From Raineyella antarctica (lineage in GTDB: Bacteria > Actinomycetota > Actinomycetes > Propionibacteriales > Propionibacteriaceae), in the NCBI RefSeq assembly GCF_900092135.1, contig NZ_FMYF01000002.1, forward strand, positions 1 to 64,000: DNA of 64,000 nt, given 5' to 3'. Shown in pieces: positions 8,694 through 17,640 of this stretch; position 1 is the first letter of the stretch, and each line of letters begins with the position of its first letter. The notes under the pieces are model-generated. The model was not told the origin of the DNA, did not search any database, and saw only the letters and a list, made by a program, of their open reading frames with translations. The translations under genes were made by a program, and so were the position numbers.

Positions 8694-9689
8694 ATGCGCT
8701 TGGGAGTCCTCGACGTCGGGTCCAACACCGTGCACCTGCTCGTGGTGGATGCGCGGGTCGGCGGCCCGCCGGTCCCCGCCGCCTCCCACAAGCGCCTGCT
8801 CAGGCTCGCCGAGCACATCACCTCTGACGAGATGCTCTCCGAGGAGGGCACCCGGGTCCTGGTCGACATGGTCGAGGAGTGCAAGGAGTTCGCCGAGTCC
8901 ACCGGGTGCTCCAAGGTGCTCCCGTTCGTCACCTCCGCGTTGCGCGAGGCCTCGAACACCGAGGAGGTCGTCCAGCACGTCAAGGACCGGACCGGGGTCC
9001 AGCTGAAGGTCCTGTCCGGCCAGGACGAGGCCCGCGCGACCTTCCTGGCCGTACGCCGCTGGTACGGGTGGTCGGCCGGCCGGCTCGGCGTGCTCGACAT
9101 CGGGGGTGGCTCGCTGGAGATGGCCTGCGGCTCCGACGAGGAGCCCGAGGTGGCGATCTCGGTACCGGTGGGCGCGGGCCGGATGTACCGGATGTTCAAG
9201 GACGAGGGGGGTGCTGCCGCCTGCCGGCGCCACGTCCGGGCCGAGATCGGCGCCGTCGTCGGCGAGCTGCTGCGCCGCAGCCCCTTCGACCGGTGGGTGG
9301 CCACTTCCAAGACCTTCCGTTCCCTGGGCCGGATCACCGGTGGGGCCGCCCCCTCCAGCGAGGGGCCGTACGTACGCCGGCAGCTGCACCTGGCCGACCT
9401 GCACGAGTGGGTCGAGCGGCTGGCCGAGATGTCCCCGGCACAGCGCGCCGAGCTGCCCGGCGTCTCCAAGGACCGGGCCGCCCAGCTGCTCGCCGGCGCG
9501 ATCGTCGCCGAGGCGGCGATGGAGCTCGCCGGTGTCGAGTCCGTCGAACTGTGCCCGTGGGCCTCGCGCGAGGGCATCATCCTGAACCATCTGGACCACC
9601 TGCAGTACTGGCAGCGCGACGGCCTCCGGGCCCGGTCACTGCACCACGGCGAGGGCGAGATGCAGGCGGGGGCCCCGGCCACGCTCTGA
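8694..9689 (+). CDS. ppx: Exopolyphosphatase / guanosine pentaphosphate phosphohydrolase family
   Basis: A 331-residue Ppx/GppA protein with the ASKHA fold. The phosphate-binding loops are [11 protein letters not shown] near the N-terminus and [10 protein letters not shown] at about residues 130-140. The catalytic Glu region is SALREASN. It is the short two-domain type, as in mycobacterial Ppx1, and lacks the HD domain of long Ppx enzymes. It removes terminal phosphates from polyphosphate or converts pppGpp to ppGpp; which of the two cannot be read here. Polyphosphate is a major reserve in propionibacteria. Confidence 0.92.
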   Translation: MRLGVLDVGSNTVHLLVVDARVGGPPVPAASHKRLLRLAEHITSDEMLSEEGTRVLVDMVEECKEFAESTGCSKVLPFVTSALREASNTEEVVQHVKDRTGVQLKVLSGQDEARATFLAVRRWYGWSAGRLGVLDIGGGSLEMACGSDEEPEVAISVPVGAGRMYRMFKDEGGAAACRRHVRAEIGAVVGELLRRSPFDRWVATSKTFRSLGRITGGAAPSSEGPYVRRQLHLADLHEWVERLAEMSPAQRAELPGVSKDRAAQLLAGAIVAEAAMELAGVESVELCPWASREGIILNHLDHLQYWQRDGLRARSLHHGEGEMQAGAPATL

Positions 9690-9693
9690 CGGG

Positions 9694-9721
9694 TTGCCGC
9701 TCGCCGGACCCTCGGTAGTCT
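9694..9721 (+). promoter_or_regulatory. Promoter TTGCCG-N16-TAGTCT
   Basis: A -35/-10 pair with 16-base spacing, about 70 bases before the TIM-barrel gene at 9792. It predicts a leader of roughly 65 bases with a GGAGGG ribosome site. Confidence 0.5.
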
Positions 9722-9791
9722 GGAAGGTGGCCGCCGCACGGCAGCCCTCGACCCGGCACGGCGTCGGGCCGCATCCCGGAGGGACCAGCAG

Positions 9792-10628
9792 ATGGACCAG
9801 CGACTGGGCGAGGGCAGTGGTCCTCGCAACCTCGTGACCCTCTCGACGTCGTCGATGTTCCCCGAGTCCACCGCCAGCGGCTTCGAGGTGGCCTCCCGGC
9901 TCGGCTTCGACGGCGTGGAGGTGATGATCGGGATCGACCCGATTGCCGCGGACGTCGAGGCCGTGATCAAGCTGCGCGACTACTACGGGGTCCCGGTCAC
10001 CTCCATCCATGCCCCCACACTGGTCGTCACCCAGCACGTCTGGCGCGGTACCGGGCACTGGGACAAGCTGCGCAGGTCGGCGGAGATGGCCCTGGCCGTG
10101 GACTGCGACGTCATCGTGGTGCACCCGCCGTTCCGCTGGCAGGGCGACTACGCGACCGGGTTCGTGCACGGCATCGCCTCGGTCTCGGCCGAGACCGGGG
10201 TCCGGTTCTGCGTGGAGAACATGTACCCCTGGCGTACGCCGGCGGGGGAGTACCAGGCCTACCTGCCCACCTGGGACCCGACCAACCAGCCGTACGAGCA
10301 CCTGGCCCTCGACCTGTCGCACGCGGCGACCGCCCAGGTGCGCTCGCTCGCCTACGTCGCGGCCTGGGGTGAGCGCCTGCAGCACATCCACCTCACCGAC
10401 GGGCTGGGGTCGTACAAGGACGAGCACCTGTCCCCGGGGACCGGCGGCCAGGACGCCGACGGGGTGCTGGCCCTTGCGCTCGGCAATGGCTACACCGGCG
10501 ACCTGTGCCTTGAGGTCAACACCCGGGGGGCGGGCAGCAGGGCGGCGCGCGAGCGGGTGCTCGCCTCCGCCCGCGACTGGACCCGCGAGCGGGTGGAGCG
10601 CGCGGTCGGCGTCGCCCCCCGCCCGTGA
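9792..10628 (+). CDS. Xylose-isomerase-like TIM-barrel protein
   Basis: A 278-residue AP-endonuclease-2/xylose-isomerase fold protein. Recognisable metal-site strands are DGVEVMIG, TSIHAPTL, VIVVHPPFRW, FCVENMYPW, LALDLSHA, QHIHLTDG and LCLEVNTRG, giving the usual Glu/His/Asp set. From memory it corresponds to Rv0498, which also sits two genes after ppx. The substrate is unknown; sugar isomerase, epimerase and endonuclease are all possible. A GGAGGG ribosome site lies 8-13 bases before the ATG. Its stop overlaps the next start (GTGA). Confidence 0.8.
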   Translation: MDQRLGEGSGPRNLVTLSTSSMFPESTASGFEVASRLGFDGVEVMIGIDPIAADVEAVIKLRDYYGVPVTSIHAPTLVVTQHVWRGTGHWDKLRRSAEMALAVDCDVIVVHPPFRWQGDYATGFVHGIASVSAETGVRFCVENMYPWRTPAGEYQAYLPTWDPTNQPYEHLALDLSHAATAQVRSLAYVAAWGERLQHIHLTDGLGSYKDEHLSPGTGGQDADGVLALALGNGYTGDLCLEVNTRGAGSRAARERVLASARDWTRERVERAVGVAPRP

Positions 10629-11419
10629 GACCGGTGTGGACCCCGGCCCGTACCGGCGCGCCCCCGGCCACCCGGTGGCCGTACGGCCTCGAGGTCGTCC
10701 TGCTGCTGCTGGTCTCGCTGGGACGCTCGGCGGTCTACTCGGTGCTGGCGATCATCGACCTGTCCACCCGGCCGGGCGGGGTGGGCAAGCAGACGAGTGA
10801 GCTGAACCCGACGATCATCCCCGACCGGGCCTGGCTCGACGCGATGTACCAGGTGGTGCAGACCGTGCTCCCGCTGGTGCCGGTCCTGCTGGCCGTCCTG
10901 CTGCTGTCCCGGGACCACGCCCGGCCCTGGTCGGCGATCGGGATGGACCTGCGGCGCCGGACCTGGCGGCGCGACCTGCTCGGAGGGCTGGCGCTGGCGG
11001 CGGCCATCGGCGTGCCCGGCCTCGGCCTGTACCTGGCGGCCCGGGCCGCCGGACTGAACACCGAGGTGTCCGCCGCCGGCGTCGGGACCGGCCTGTGGGC
11101 CATCGGGCTGCTGGTCGCCCGGGCGCTGATGAACGGCGTCGTCGAGGAGGTGCTGGTGGTCGGCTACCTGGTCGACCGGCTGCGCCGGATCGGCTGGTCG
11201 CTCCCGGTGGTGCTGGCCTGCTCGGCGCTGCTGCGGGGCGCCTACCACCTCTACCAGGGCTGGGGCGCCTTCGCCGGCAACATGGTGATGGGCGTGGTGT
11301 TCGGGCTGGTCTACCTGCGGTGGCGCCGGGTGATGCCGCTGGTCGTCGCGCACACCGTGATCGACATCGTGGCCTTCGTCGGCTACGCCGTGCTGGCCCC
11401 GCGGGTCGGCTGGATCTGA
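10625..11419 (+). CDS. CPBP-family intramembrane protease-like protein
   Basis: A 264-residue integral membrane protein with about six to eight hydrophobic segments. The Abi/CPBP (PF02517) signature is visible: the glutamate pair in VVEEVLVVGYL, the His in LRGAYHLYQGW and a third site in VVAHTVIDI. Relatives include prenyl-protein peptidase-like enzymes and bacteriocin self-immunity proteins; the substrate is unknown. The motif usually reads EExxxR; here Arg is replaced by Gly-Tyr, as in some family members. The GTG start overlaps the preceding stop by four bases, indicating translational coupling. Confidence 0.82.
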   Translation: MRPVWTPARTGAPPATRWPYGLEVVLLLLVSLGRSAVYSVLAIIDLSTRPGGVGKQTSELNPTIIPDRAWLDAMYQVVQTVLPLVPVLLAVLLLSRDHARPWSAIGMDLRRRTWRRDLLGGLALAAAIGVPGLGLYLAARAAGLNTEVSAAGVGTGLWAIGLLVARALMNGVVEEVLVVGYLVDRLRRIGWSLPVVLACSALLRGAYHLYQGWGAFAGNMVMGVVFGLVYLRWRRVMPLVVAHTVIDIVAFVGYAVLAPRVGWI

Positions 11420-11434
11420 CCGGTCCGGGCCGCC

Positions 11435-14191
11435 CTAGTCGACCGCGTCGGTGAGCTCGGAGCGGTGCGCGGCGAGCTCGGTGCGGGACCGCAGCCCGAG
11501 CTTGCTGTAGACCCGGGTGAGGTGGAACTGCACGGTCTTGACCGAGATGTAGAGCTCGCGGGCCGCATCGGCGTTGCTCAGCCCCTGCGCGACCAGCCGC
11601 GCCACGGCCTGCTCCTGCGGGGTCAGCGACTCCACGTCGAAGCCGCCGGGGCGCTGCCCACTGGCCCCGCCGGCCTGCAGCTCACGGCGGCAGCGTTCCA
11701 CGTACGTCGCGGCGTTCAGGGCGGCGAAGCCGTCCAGGGCACGGCGCAGCACCACGGCGGCCTCGCGGCGCTTGCCCGCACGGCGCAGCGCCTGGCCGTA
11801 CAGGTAGTTGATCCGGGTGCGCAGGAAGCGGAACGGCGACTCCTCGATCGCGCCCAGGGCGGTCTCGAAGGACGCCCGGGCCGCGTCGATGTCCCCCTGC
11901 AGGGACTGCAGCTGGCCCCGGGCCATGCCCAGTCGGGCGATCTGGCTGTGCCGTCCGGCCTGTTCGGCCCGCTCCTCGTGCGGGCGCAGGAAGGTGTCCG
12001 CCTCGTCGAGGCGGCCCTTGAGGACCAGGGCGTTGGCCCAGGCGTCCTGCCAGGGCCAGAACCCGGGCTCGTCGACGCTGGCGGGCCGGGGCGAGGTCGC
12101 GATCGGCTCCATCGCGTGCAGGGTGGCGTCGGGGTCCGAGCCGGCCTGGGCGACCCGGGCCCGGGCCAGCGCGGTCGGCAGCCGGACGATCAGGTACTCC
12201 GAACTGACCGCCAGGGCCTGGGCGACGTGCCAGTCGGCGGCCTTCGGCTGTCCCCGGTGGGCGCTGATCTCGGCACCGGTCCAGTGGATCAGCGGGGCGA
12301 TCAGGTCCATCCCTGTCCGGTCGAGCATCTCGGTGGCTCGGTTCACCACGGCCATCGCGCTGTCCCAGTCGCCGACCTCCAGGTAGGCCCGGGCCAGCCA
12401 GCCCGACGCCCAGAGCGCGACCCGGGAGGAGCCCTGCCAGTGCGCCTGTGGGATCGCTGCCTGGAAGTCCTGGATCGCCTGCTGGGGGCGGTCCCAGGCC
12501 AGCTCCAGCCAGCCGTGGCCCATCAGGGCCCGCTGCCGCTGGGCGCCGGTGTCCAGGACCTCCAGGGTGCGCCGGTACGCCGCGTCCGCCTCGGCCACCC
12601 GGCCCGCGGCCCCCAGGCCGAGGCCGATCAGGGTGTGCGCCTCGACCGCCGCCGGCAGCAGGCCCAGGCCGCCGCCGTCGGCCACGGTGATGCACCGCTC
12701 GCCCCAGTGCACCAGCGCCTCGGCGTCGAAGTCGCCCAGGGCGTGCAGGGACAGCCGGTGGGCGGTGACCGCCTCGGTCTCGGCATCGGCGTCGGCGATG
12801 TGGTCCAGCGCCTGGTGCAGCAGGTGCTCGGCGCGCCCGCGTCGACCCTTCAGGGTGGCGAGGTAGCCGAGCGCGACGTCCCGGCGGGTGGTGACCGGGA
12901 AGGCCTCCGCCTCGTGCGCCAGCGACTCGGCCAGGTGCAGGTCACCGGAGCCGGTGATCGCGTCGAGGGCGAGCACCAGGTACTCCTGGGACAGGGCCCG
13001 GTCGGGGTGCCCCCGGGAGGCGAGCACCCAGCAGTCACCGGCCTGTCGCCAGCGGCCGACGGCGGCGTACGACTCGGCCAGGGCGGCGATCTCCTCGGAC
13101 AGGGCGGCATCGGGGCCGTTGGAGGCCTCGGCCAGGTGGTGCACGCGCTCGTACGCGTCGGTGGCCCGCTCGGCGGCCGCCAGGTGCAACTGCCGGCGGG
13201 TGACCAGGTCGATCGCGTCGTACGCCGCGGAGGCCAGCATCGGGTTGGTGAACCAGAGCATCAGCTGGCCCTGGTGGCTGCGGGCGGTGACCAGCCCACT
13301 GGACCGGGCGGTGTCGATCGCCGGCAGCATGTCGTCGATCCCCGCCAGGGCGGCGACCTCGACCGCCCGGCTGCCCTGCCCGGAGACGGCCAGGGCCTGG
13401 ACCAGGTCGCGGACCTGGCCGTCGTTGTCGCCGAGCACCGCCTCCATCTCCTGGCGGACGCTGCGCGGGGCCGGCGGCACCTCGTACGCGGTCTCCCAGT
13501 CCACGTCCGGGAACTCCTGGAGCAGTTCGACGATCAGTCCGGGCAGGCCGCCGGTGTAGACCGCCAGCCGCCGGGCCGCGTCCGGGCTGAGCAGTACACC
13601 GTGCACCCGGGCCAGGTCCCGGACGGCGTCGGCGCCGAGGCCAGCGATGGTGAGGGTGCCGGCACTGTGCGCCCGCAGCAGGGTGGCGAGCTCGGGGTCG
13701 GCCGCGCGGGGGTCGGCCATGGCGAGGATGACGGCCACCCGCTCGTCGTGCAGGCGCTCGACGGCCGAGGTGATGGCGCGCAACGACTGCGGGTCGGCGA
13801 ACTGGCCCTCCTCGACCACGACCAGCAGGCCGCTCGCCGAGCCGTCGCGGAACCGGTCGACCAGCGACATGGTGACCGCCGCGGGGTCGGCGTTGCCCTC
13901 CAGGGTGGGCAGTGGGGAGTGCACGCCGGGGGCGTGGCAGAGGCGTTGGGCCAGCTCGCCGGCGTAGCGGCGCTCCCAGGCCAGGCCGGAGACCCGGACC
14001 AACGGGGGCGGCGGGGTGTGCAGCCGGCGGACCCGGCGGATCGCCTCCTCGACCAGGGCGCTGATGCCGACGTGCCGGGCACCGGCCACCACGATCACCC
14101 GGGGGTCACCGGCCAGGGCCCGTTCGCACAGGTCCACCAGGATGCCGAGTTCGCGATCGCGGCCGACGAGCGGCGCCTGTGCCGGTTCCAT
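11435..14191 (-). CDS. Large LuxR-family (LAL/MalT-like) regulator with degenerate P-loop; candidate ben regulator
   Basis: A 918-residue regulator with an N-terminal STAND-type ATPase region (about 1-300), a long helical TPR-like middle (about 330-840) and a C-terminal LuxR helix-turn-helix (about 855-912, starting LTPQEQAVARLVAQG). The Walker A position (residues 37-44) reads GARHVGIS, so the Lys of GxxxxGK[ST] is Ile; the Walker B region reads LLVVVEEGQ. ATP binding by the usual route is therefore doubtful. It follows the ben genes on the same strand but has its own -10 box and is separated by a hairpin. Large LuxR-type proteins are reported as benzoate regulators in corynebacteria, so a BenR role is a reasonable inference, not proven. 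Confidence 0.85.
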   Translation of the reverse strand: MEPAQAPLVGRDRELGILVDLCERALAGDPRVIVVAGARHVGISALVEEAIRRVRRLHTPPPPLVRVSGLAWERRYAGELAQRLCHAPGVHSPLPTLEGNADPAAVTMSLVDRFRDGSASGLLVVVEEGQFADPQSLRAITSAVERLHDERVAVILAMADPRAADPELATLLRAHSAGTLTIAGLGADAVRDLARVHGVLLSPDAARRLAVYTGGLPGLIVELLQEFPDVDWETAYEVPPAPRSVRQEMEAVLGDNDGQVRDLVQALAVSGQGSRAVEVAALAGIDDMLPAIDTARSSGLVTARSHQGQLMLWFTNPMLASAAYDAIDLVTRRQLHLAAAERATDAYERVHHLAEASNGPDAALSEEIAALAESYAAVGRWRQAGDCWVLASRGHPDRALSQEYLVLALDAITGSGDLHLAESLAHEAEAFPVTTRRDVALGYLATLKGRRGRAEHLLHQALDHIADADAETEAVTAHRLSLHALGDFDAEALVHWGERCITVADGGGLGLLPAAVEAHTLIGLGLGAAGRVAEADAAYRRTLEVLDTGAQRQRALMGHGWLELAWDRPQQAIQDFQAAIPQAHWQGSSRVALWASGWLARAYLEVGDWDSAMAVVNRATEMLDRTGMDLIAPLIHWTGAEISAHRGQPKAADWHVAQALAVSSEYLIVRLPTALARARVAQAGSDPDATLHAMEPIATSPRPASVDEPGFWPWQDAWANALVLKGRLDEADTFLRPHEERAEQAGRHSQIARLGMARGQLQSLQGDIDAARASFETALGAIEESPFRFLRTRINYLYGQALRRAGKRREAAVVLRRALDGFAALNAATYVERCRRELQAGGASGQRPGGFDVESLTPQEQAVARLVAQGLSNADAARELYISVKTVQFHLTRVYSKLGLRSRTELAAHRSELTDAVD

Positions 14192-14197
14192 TCCTGC

Positions 14198-14203
14198 ATC
14201 CTA
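14198..14203 (-). promoter_or_regulatory. -10 element TAGGAT of the LAL regulator (leaderless)
   Basis: On the minus strand TAGGAT is followed by GCAGGA and the ATG at 14191. The regulator can thus be made independently of the ben operon. Confidence 0.65.
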
Positions 14204-14227
14204 GGTCGCCGCGCCGGGGACGACGAA

Positions 14228-14262
14228 CGGCCCGGACGGGAGGATCACTCCCGTCCGGGCCG
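14228..14262 (-). terminator. 15-bp hairpin between the ben operon and its downstream regulator
   Basis: CGGCCCGGACGGGAG (14228-14242) pairs perfectly with 14248-14262 around a 5-base loop. It lies about 70 bases after the stop codon of the BenC-FCD-BenD gene, between it and the LAL promoter. Confidence 0.75.
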
Positions 14263-14334
14263 CCATGGCCGTTCGCCCCCGGTCAGCGCCTGGAGTCGCC
14301 TCGGTGGAGACGAGGGCCACTGCGTCGGGCGGCC

Positions 14335-17088
14335 TCAGCCGCCGAAGTCACCACCTGCCACCGGCAGCACCGTGCCGGTGATGTAGGAGGCCTCGTCCGA
14401 GGCGAAGAAACAGATCGCCGCGGCCTGCTCGTCCAGCGTCCCGTACCGCTTCAGCAGCGAGGACTCGATGGTCTGGTCGACCGTCACCTGGTGCCAGGAC
14501 TGCTCCTCCTCGTTCTGCGGCTCCCCACCCCGGGGGACCCGGCGCGGCGGGGCGTCGGTGCCACCGGGGGCGGTGGCGACGACTCGGACGCCGTGCGGGG
14601 CGGCCTCGAACGCGAGCGACTTGGTCAGCGTGTTCACGCCGCCCTTCGCCGCCGCGTACGGGAGCCGGTTGAGGCCCATCGTCGCGGTCGAGGAGACGTT
14701 GACGATCGTGCCGTGGCCCTGCTCGTACAGGTGCGGGAGCACCGCCCGGCAGGCCCACAGGGTCGGGAACAGCGAGCGACGGATCTCCTTCTCGATCTCG
14801 TCCTCCTGGTACTCCTCGTACGGCTTGCGCCAGATCGTCCCGCCCACCACGTGGATGGACACGTCGACCCGCCCGTACGTGTCGATGGCCTTGCGGACCA
14901 CCTTCTGCGCACCGGCGTACGTCTCGAGGTCGGCCTTGACCGAGGTCACCTTGCCGCCCTTGCGGGCGATCGAGGACTGCACCTCGTCGAGGATGTCGGC
15001 GCGGTCGGCGAGCACGAGCTGCCCGCCCTCCGCGGCGATCCGGCGGGCCACCCGCTCGCCGATGCCCTGGGCGGCACCGGTCACGATGACCACCTTGCCG
15101 GTGAACCGGCCCGGGCTGACGAAGCCGGGGGCCTCCAGCAGGCCGCCCTCGATCATCGCCTTGCGGGTGGTCTCCTTGCCGTGCTCGGCGTGCTCGATGA
15201 TGAGCCGCCGGGCCAGGTCACGGTCGCCGGCCTCGAAGGCGTCGATGATCTTGTCGTGGTCGGAGATGATGTCCGGGTGGCACCAGGAGCCGTGCGGCAG
15301 CATCTCGTGCATGTGGCCGGCCACGCCGAGGCGGCGGTAGGCGTCCAGCAGGTGCTCGTTGCCGGTGAAGGTGAACGGGTACTCGTGGAACACCGCGTTG
15401 GCGTCGGTGAACGCGTCCGCGTCGACGAACGTCTCGCCCTTGATGAAGGGCCGGCAGGCGTCGGCGAGCATCCGGTAGCCGGTGATCTGCTGGCTGGTGA
15501 GCCGGCCGATCGTCAGGTCCATCACGCCCAGCTCCAGCGCCGTACGGGCGTTGAAGAGGGAGTCGGACTTGAGCACCGAGGGGTGCTCCTCGCCGATGAT
15601 GTACCCGTCCGCCGACACGTTGTCCGCGATCGCCTGCGGGGCGACCACGGTTGCCTGCACCGTCTCGTTCAGCGGCTGGACCTCCCGCTGCGTACGCATC
15701 GACTGGCCGACGGCGACGAAGGCGTCGTCACCGGTGGTGGCGGCCAGGGCGGCCGCGCTCGGCGTCGCCGACTCGGCGGCGGCGTCCCGCGTCCCGGACA
15801 GCTCCAGGCTGACGACGCGGAACGCCGTGTCGTCCTGGTCCTGGCGGGCGAAGCCGGTGCCGAGCGGGGTGATCCCGGCCGGGGCCTCGCCCGGCAGGCT
15901 CGCCCGGGCCTCGGCACCGACGGGGGCCAGTTCGACCCGGCCGACGGCACCCGCCGGCAGGGACCCGGTGGACGCCCCGACGAGGGCGGCCTCGGGCACG
16001 GAGGTCTCGGTGGCCTCCTCGGCCAGGACCTCGCCGAGCTCGCGCTCCAGGACCTCGACCCCGTGGTCACGGGAGGCCGAGGAGCTGGCCAGCGAGAACT
16101 TCTCGTAGAAGAATCCCTCCGGTTCCAGGCCGGTGGCCTGGAAGTGCTTGCGCACCGCCTCGACCATCGGCGGCGGACCGCACAGGTAGACCGACACGTT
16201 CCCCTCGTAGAGGTTCTTCGGGTCCATGTGGGCGGTGACGTAGCCCTTCTTCTCGGCCTTCGCCTGGGGGTCGGCGACGCAGTAGTCCCAGGTGAAGTTC
16301 GGCAGCTGCGTGCGCAGCTCCTCCAGGGTGTCCTGCTCGACGGCCTCGTCGTCGGTGTTGACACCGTAGATGAGGTGCATCGGGCGGGTGCTCCCCGCCT
16401 TGGCCGCGGTCCGCAGCATCGCCAGGATCGGCGCCAGGCCGGTGCCGCCGGCGAGCATCAGCAGCGGGGTGGAGCCCTCGCGGAGGAAGAACGAGCCGTT
16501 CGGCCCGTGCAGGGTCAGCCGGTCGCCGACCTTGGCGCGCTCGGCGAGCCAGGTGGACATCGCCCCCTTGGGGGTGATCTTCACCAGGAAGCTGAGCCGC
16601 TGCTGGTCCGGGGAGGTGCTGAACGAGTACGAGCGGGTCTCCTCGGTGCCGGGGACGTCGATGTTGACGTACTGGCCCGGCAGGTAGGACAGCTTGTCCC
16701 GGTTCTCCACCTCGATGGTGAAGCCGATGACGTTGCTGGAGTACTTCCGGATGTCCACGACGGTGGCCTGGAAGGTGCCGGCCACGGTCTTCGCCACCGC
16801 GGACGTCGAGGGGATCCGGAGCACCAGGTCCGACTTGGGACGCATCTGGCACGGCAGGCAGTAGCCCTGTGCCGCCTCGTCCTCGCTGAGCGCGTCCTCG
16901 ATGTAGTAGCCAGGATCGTAGTCACCGGACTCACAGAAGGCCTTGCAGGTGCCGCATGCGCCGTCCAGGCAGTCCACGGGGATGTTGATCCGTGCACGGT
17001 AGGAGGCTTCTGCGACCGTCTGGTCGGCTTCGGCTGTGACGAAGCGGGTGACGCCGTCCTCGAAGGTCAGTGCGACCTGATAAGACAT
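14335..17088 (-). CDS. benC-benD: Fusion: benzoate dioxygenase reductase (BenC) - FCD domain - cis-diol dehydrogenase (BenD)
   Basis: One uninterrupted 917-residue frame. Residues 1-95 are a plant-type [2Fe-2S] ferredoxin (Cys40, Cys45, Cys48, Cys80). Residues 103-333 are the FAD/NADH reductase (RSYSFS 152-157, GGTGLAP 214-220, CGPPPMV 303-309). Residues 335-510 are an Ala-rich linker. Residues 511-650 match the FCD ligand-binding fold of GntR regulators, with Asn564, His568, His611 and His633 at metal-site spacing. Residues 660-917 are a short-chain dehydrogenase (GAAQGIG 671-677, Ser800, Tyr811, Lys815) expected to oxidise the benzoate cis-diol to catechol. The start has a GAGGGGAG ribosome site. 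It lies 10 bases after benB. Confidence 0.9.
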   Translation of the reverse strand: MSYQVALTFEDGVTRFVTAEADQTVAEASYRARINIPVDCLDGACGTCKAFCESGDYDPGYYIEDALSEDEAAQGYCLPCQMRPKSDLVLRIPSTSAVAKTVAGTFQATVVDIRKYSSNVIGFTIEVENRDKLSYLPGQYVNIDVPGTEETRSYSFSTSPDQQRLSFLVKITPKGAMSTWLAERAKVGDRLTLHGPNGSFFLREGSTPLLMLAGGTGLAPILAMLRTAAKAGSTRPMHLIYGVNTDDEAVEQDTLEELRTQLPNFTWDYCVADPQAKAEKKGYVTAHMDPKNLYEGNVSVYLCGPPPMVEAVRKHFQATGLEPEGFFYEKFSLASSSASRDHGVEVLERELGEVLAEEATETSVPEAALVGASTGSLPAGAVGRVELAPVGAEARASLPGEAPAGITPLGTGFARQDQDDTAFRVVSLELSGTRDAAAESATPSAAALAATTGDDAFVAVGQSMRTQREVQPLNETVQATVVAPQAIADNVSADGYIIGEEHPSVLKSDSLFNARTALELGVMDLTIGRLTSQQITGYRMLADACRPFIKGETFVDADAFTDANAVFHEYPFTFTGNEHLLDAYRRLGVAGHMHEMLPHGSWCHPDIISDHDKIIDAFEAGDRDLARRLIIEHAEHGKETTRKAMIEGGLLEAPGFVSPGRFTGKVVIVTGAAQGIGERVARRIAAEGGQLVLADRADILDEVQSSIARKGGKVTSVKADLETYAGAQKVVRKAIDTYGRVDVSIHVVGGTIWRKPYEEYQEDEIEKEIRRSLFPTLWACRAVLPHLYEQGHGTIVNVSSTATMGLNRLPYAAAKGGVNTLTKSLAFEAAPHGVRVVATAPGGTDAPPRRVPRGGEPQNEEEQSWHQVTVDQTIESSLLKRYGTLDEQAAAICFFASDEASYITGTVLPVAGGDFGG

Positions 17089-17098
17089 GTCTCCCCTC

Positions 17099-17623
17099 TC
17101 AGACGTGGTAAATGTCGACCACGTGGTGGATGTAGTCGTTCTTCAGGATGACGACCTTGCGGCGGATGAGGGGCGACTCACCGGAGAAGTCGATCGTGTA
17201 GAAGGACGTCCCGTAGTACGGGTCCACGGTGTTGTAGCGGAAGTACATGGTGTGCCAGTTGAAGCGCACGTCCACCAGCGCACCGCGGCGGTCGATCACC
17301 TCGACGTTGGTGATGTTGTGCGACGTACGCGGCTCGGGCAGCGAGGTCGCCGACGAGCGCTCGGTGCGGATGCGGAAGACACGGTCCTCCAGGCCACCCT
17401 TGTTCGGGTAGTACATCAGCGAGATCTCGGTCTGCGGGTCACGGCTGAGGGCGTCGTCGTCGGCCCAGGAGGGCATCCAGAACTCGGAGTCCTCGGAGTA
17501 GCACTCGAGCCAGCGGGTGAAGTCACGGTCGTCGAGGTAGCGCGACTCGCGGTAGAGGAACTGCTCGACTGCCTGCTGGTCGACGTAGACGTCGGCTGCG
17601 GTGGGGTTCTGTACGGTCGTCAT
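17099..17623 (-). CDS. benB: Benzoate 1,2-dioxygenase small (beta) subunit
   Basis: A 174-residue ring-hydroxylating dioxygenase beta subunit, the structural partner of BenA in the (alpha-beta)3 hexamer. It shows the usual features: QFLYRESRYLDDRDF near the N-terminus, WLECYSEDSEFWMP, and the C-terminal GESPLIRRKVVILKND. The start ATG at 17623 follows an AAAGGGAG site; an upstream GTG at 17644 is also in frame but overlaps the benA stop codon. It lies 17 bases after benA. Confidence 0.95.
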   Translation of the reverse strand: MTTVQNPTAADVYVDQQAVEQFLYRESRYLDDRDFTRWLECYSEDSEFWMPSWADDDALSRDPQTEISLMYYPNKGGLEDRVFRIRTERSSATSLPEPRTSHNITNVEVIDRRGALVDVRFNWHTMYFRYNTVDPYYGTSFYTIDFSGESPLIRRKVVILKNDYIHHVVDIYHV

Positions 17624-17640
17624 TGTCCTGGTACTCCCTT

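Noticed and set aside
11465-14386. 973-residue open frame on the plus strand
   Set aside because: It is antisense to the LAL regulator; composition is Gly/Arg/Val-rich with no domain or motif. Long antisense frames are expected at this GC content.
14335-17088. Fusion gene as a possible sequencing artefact joining benC and benD
   Set aside because: The frame is continuous with normal codon use through all domains and linker; a simple frameshift error would not create a coherent FCD domain between the two enzymes. Kept as real, pending re-sequencing.
14179-17151. 990-residue open frame on the plus strand
   Set aside because: Antisense shadow of the BenC-FCD-BenD gene; the protein is a low-complexity string of Leu/Gly/Arg/His/Asp with no recognisable fold.
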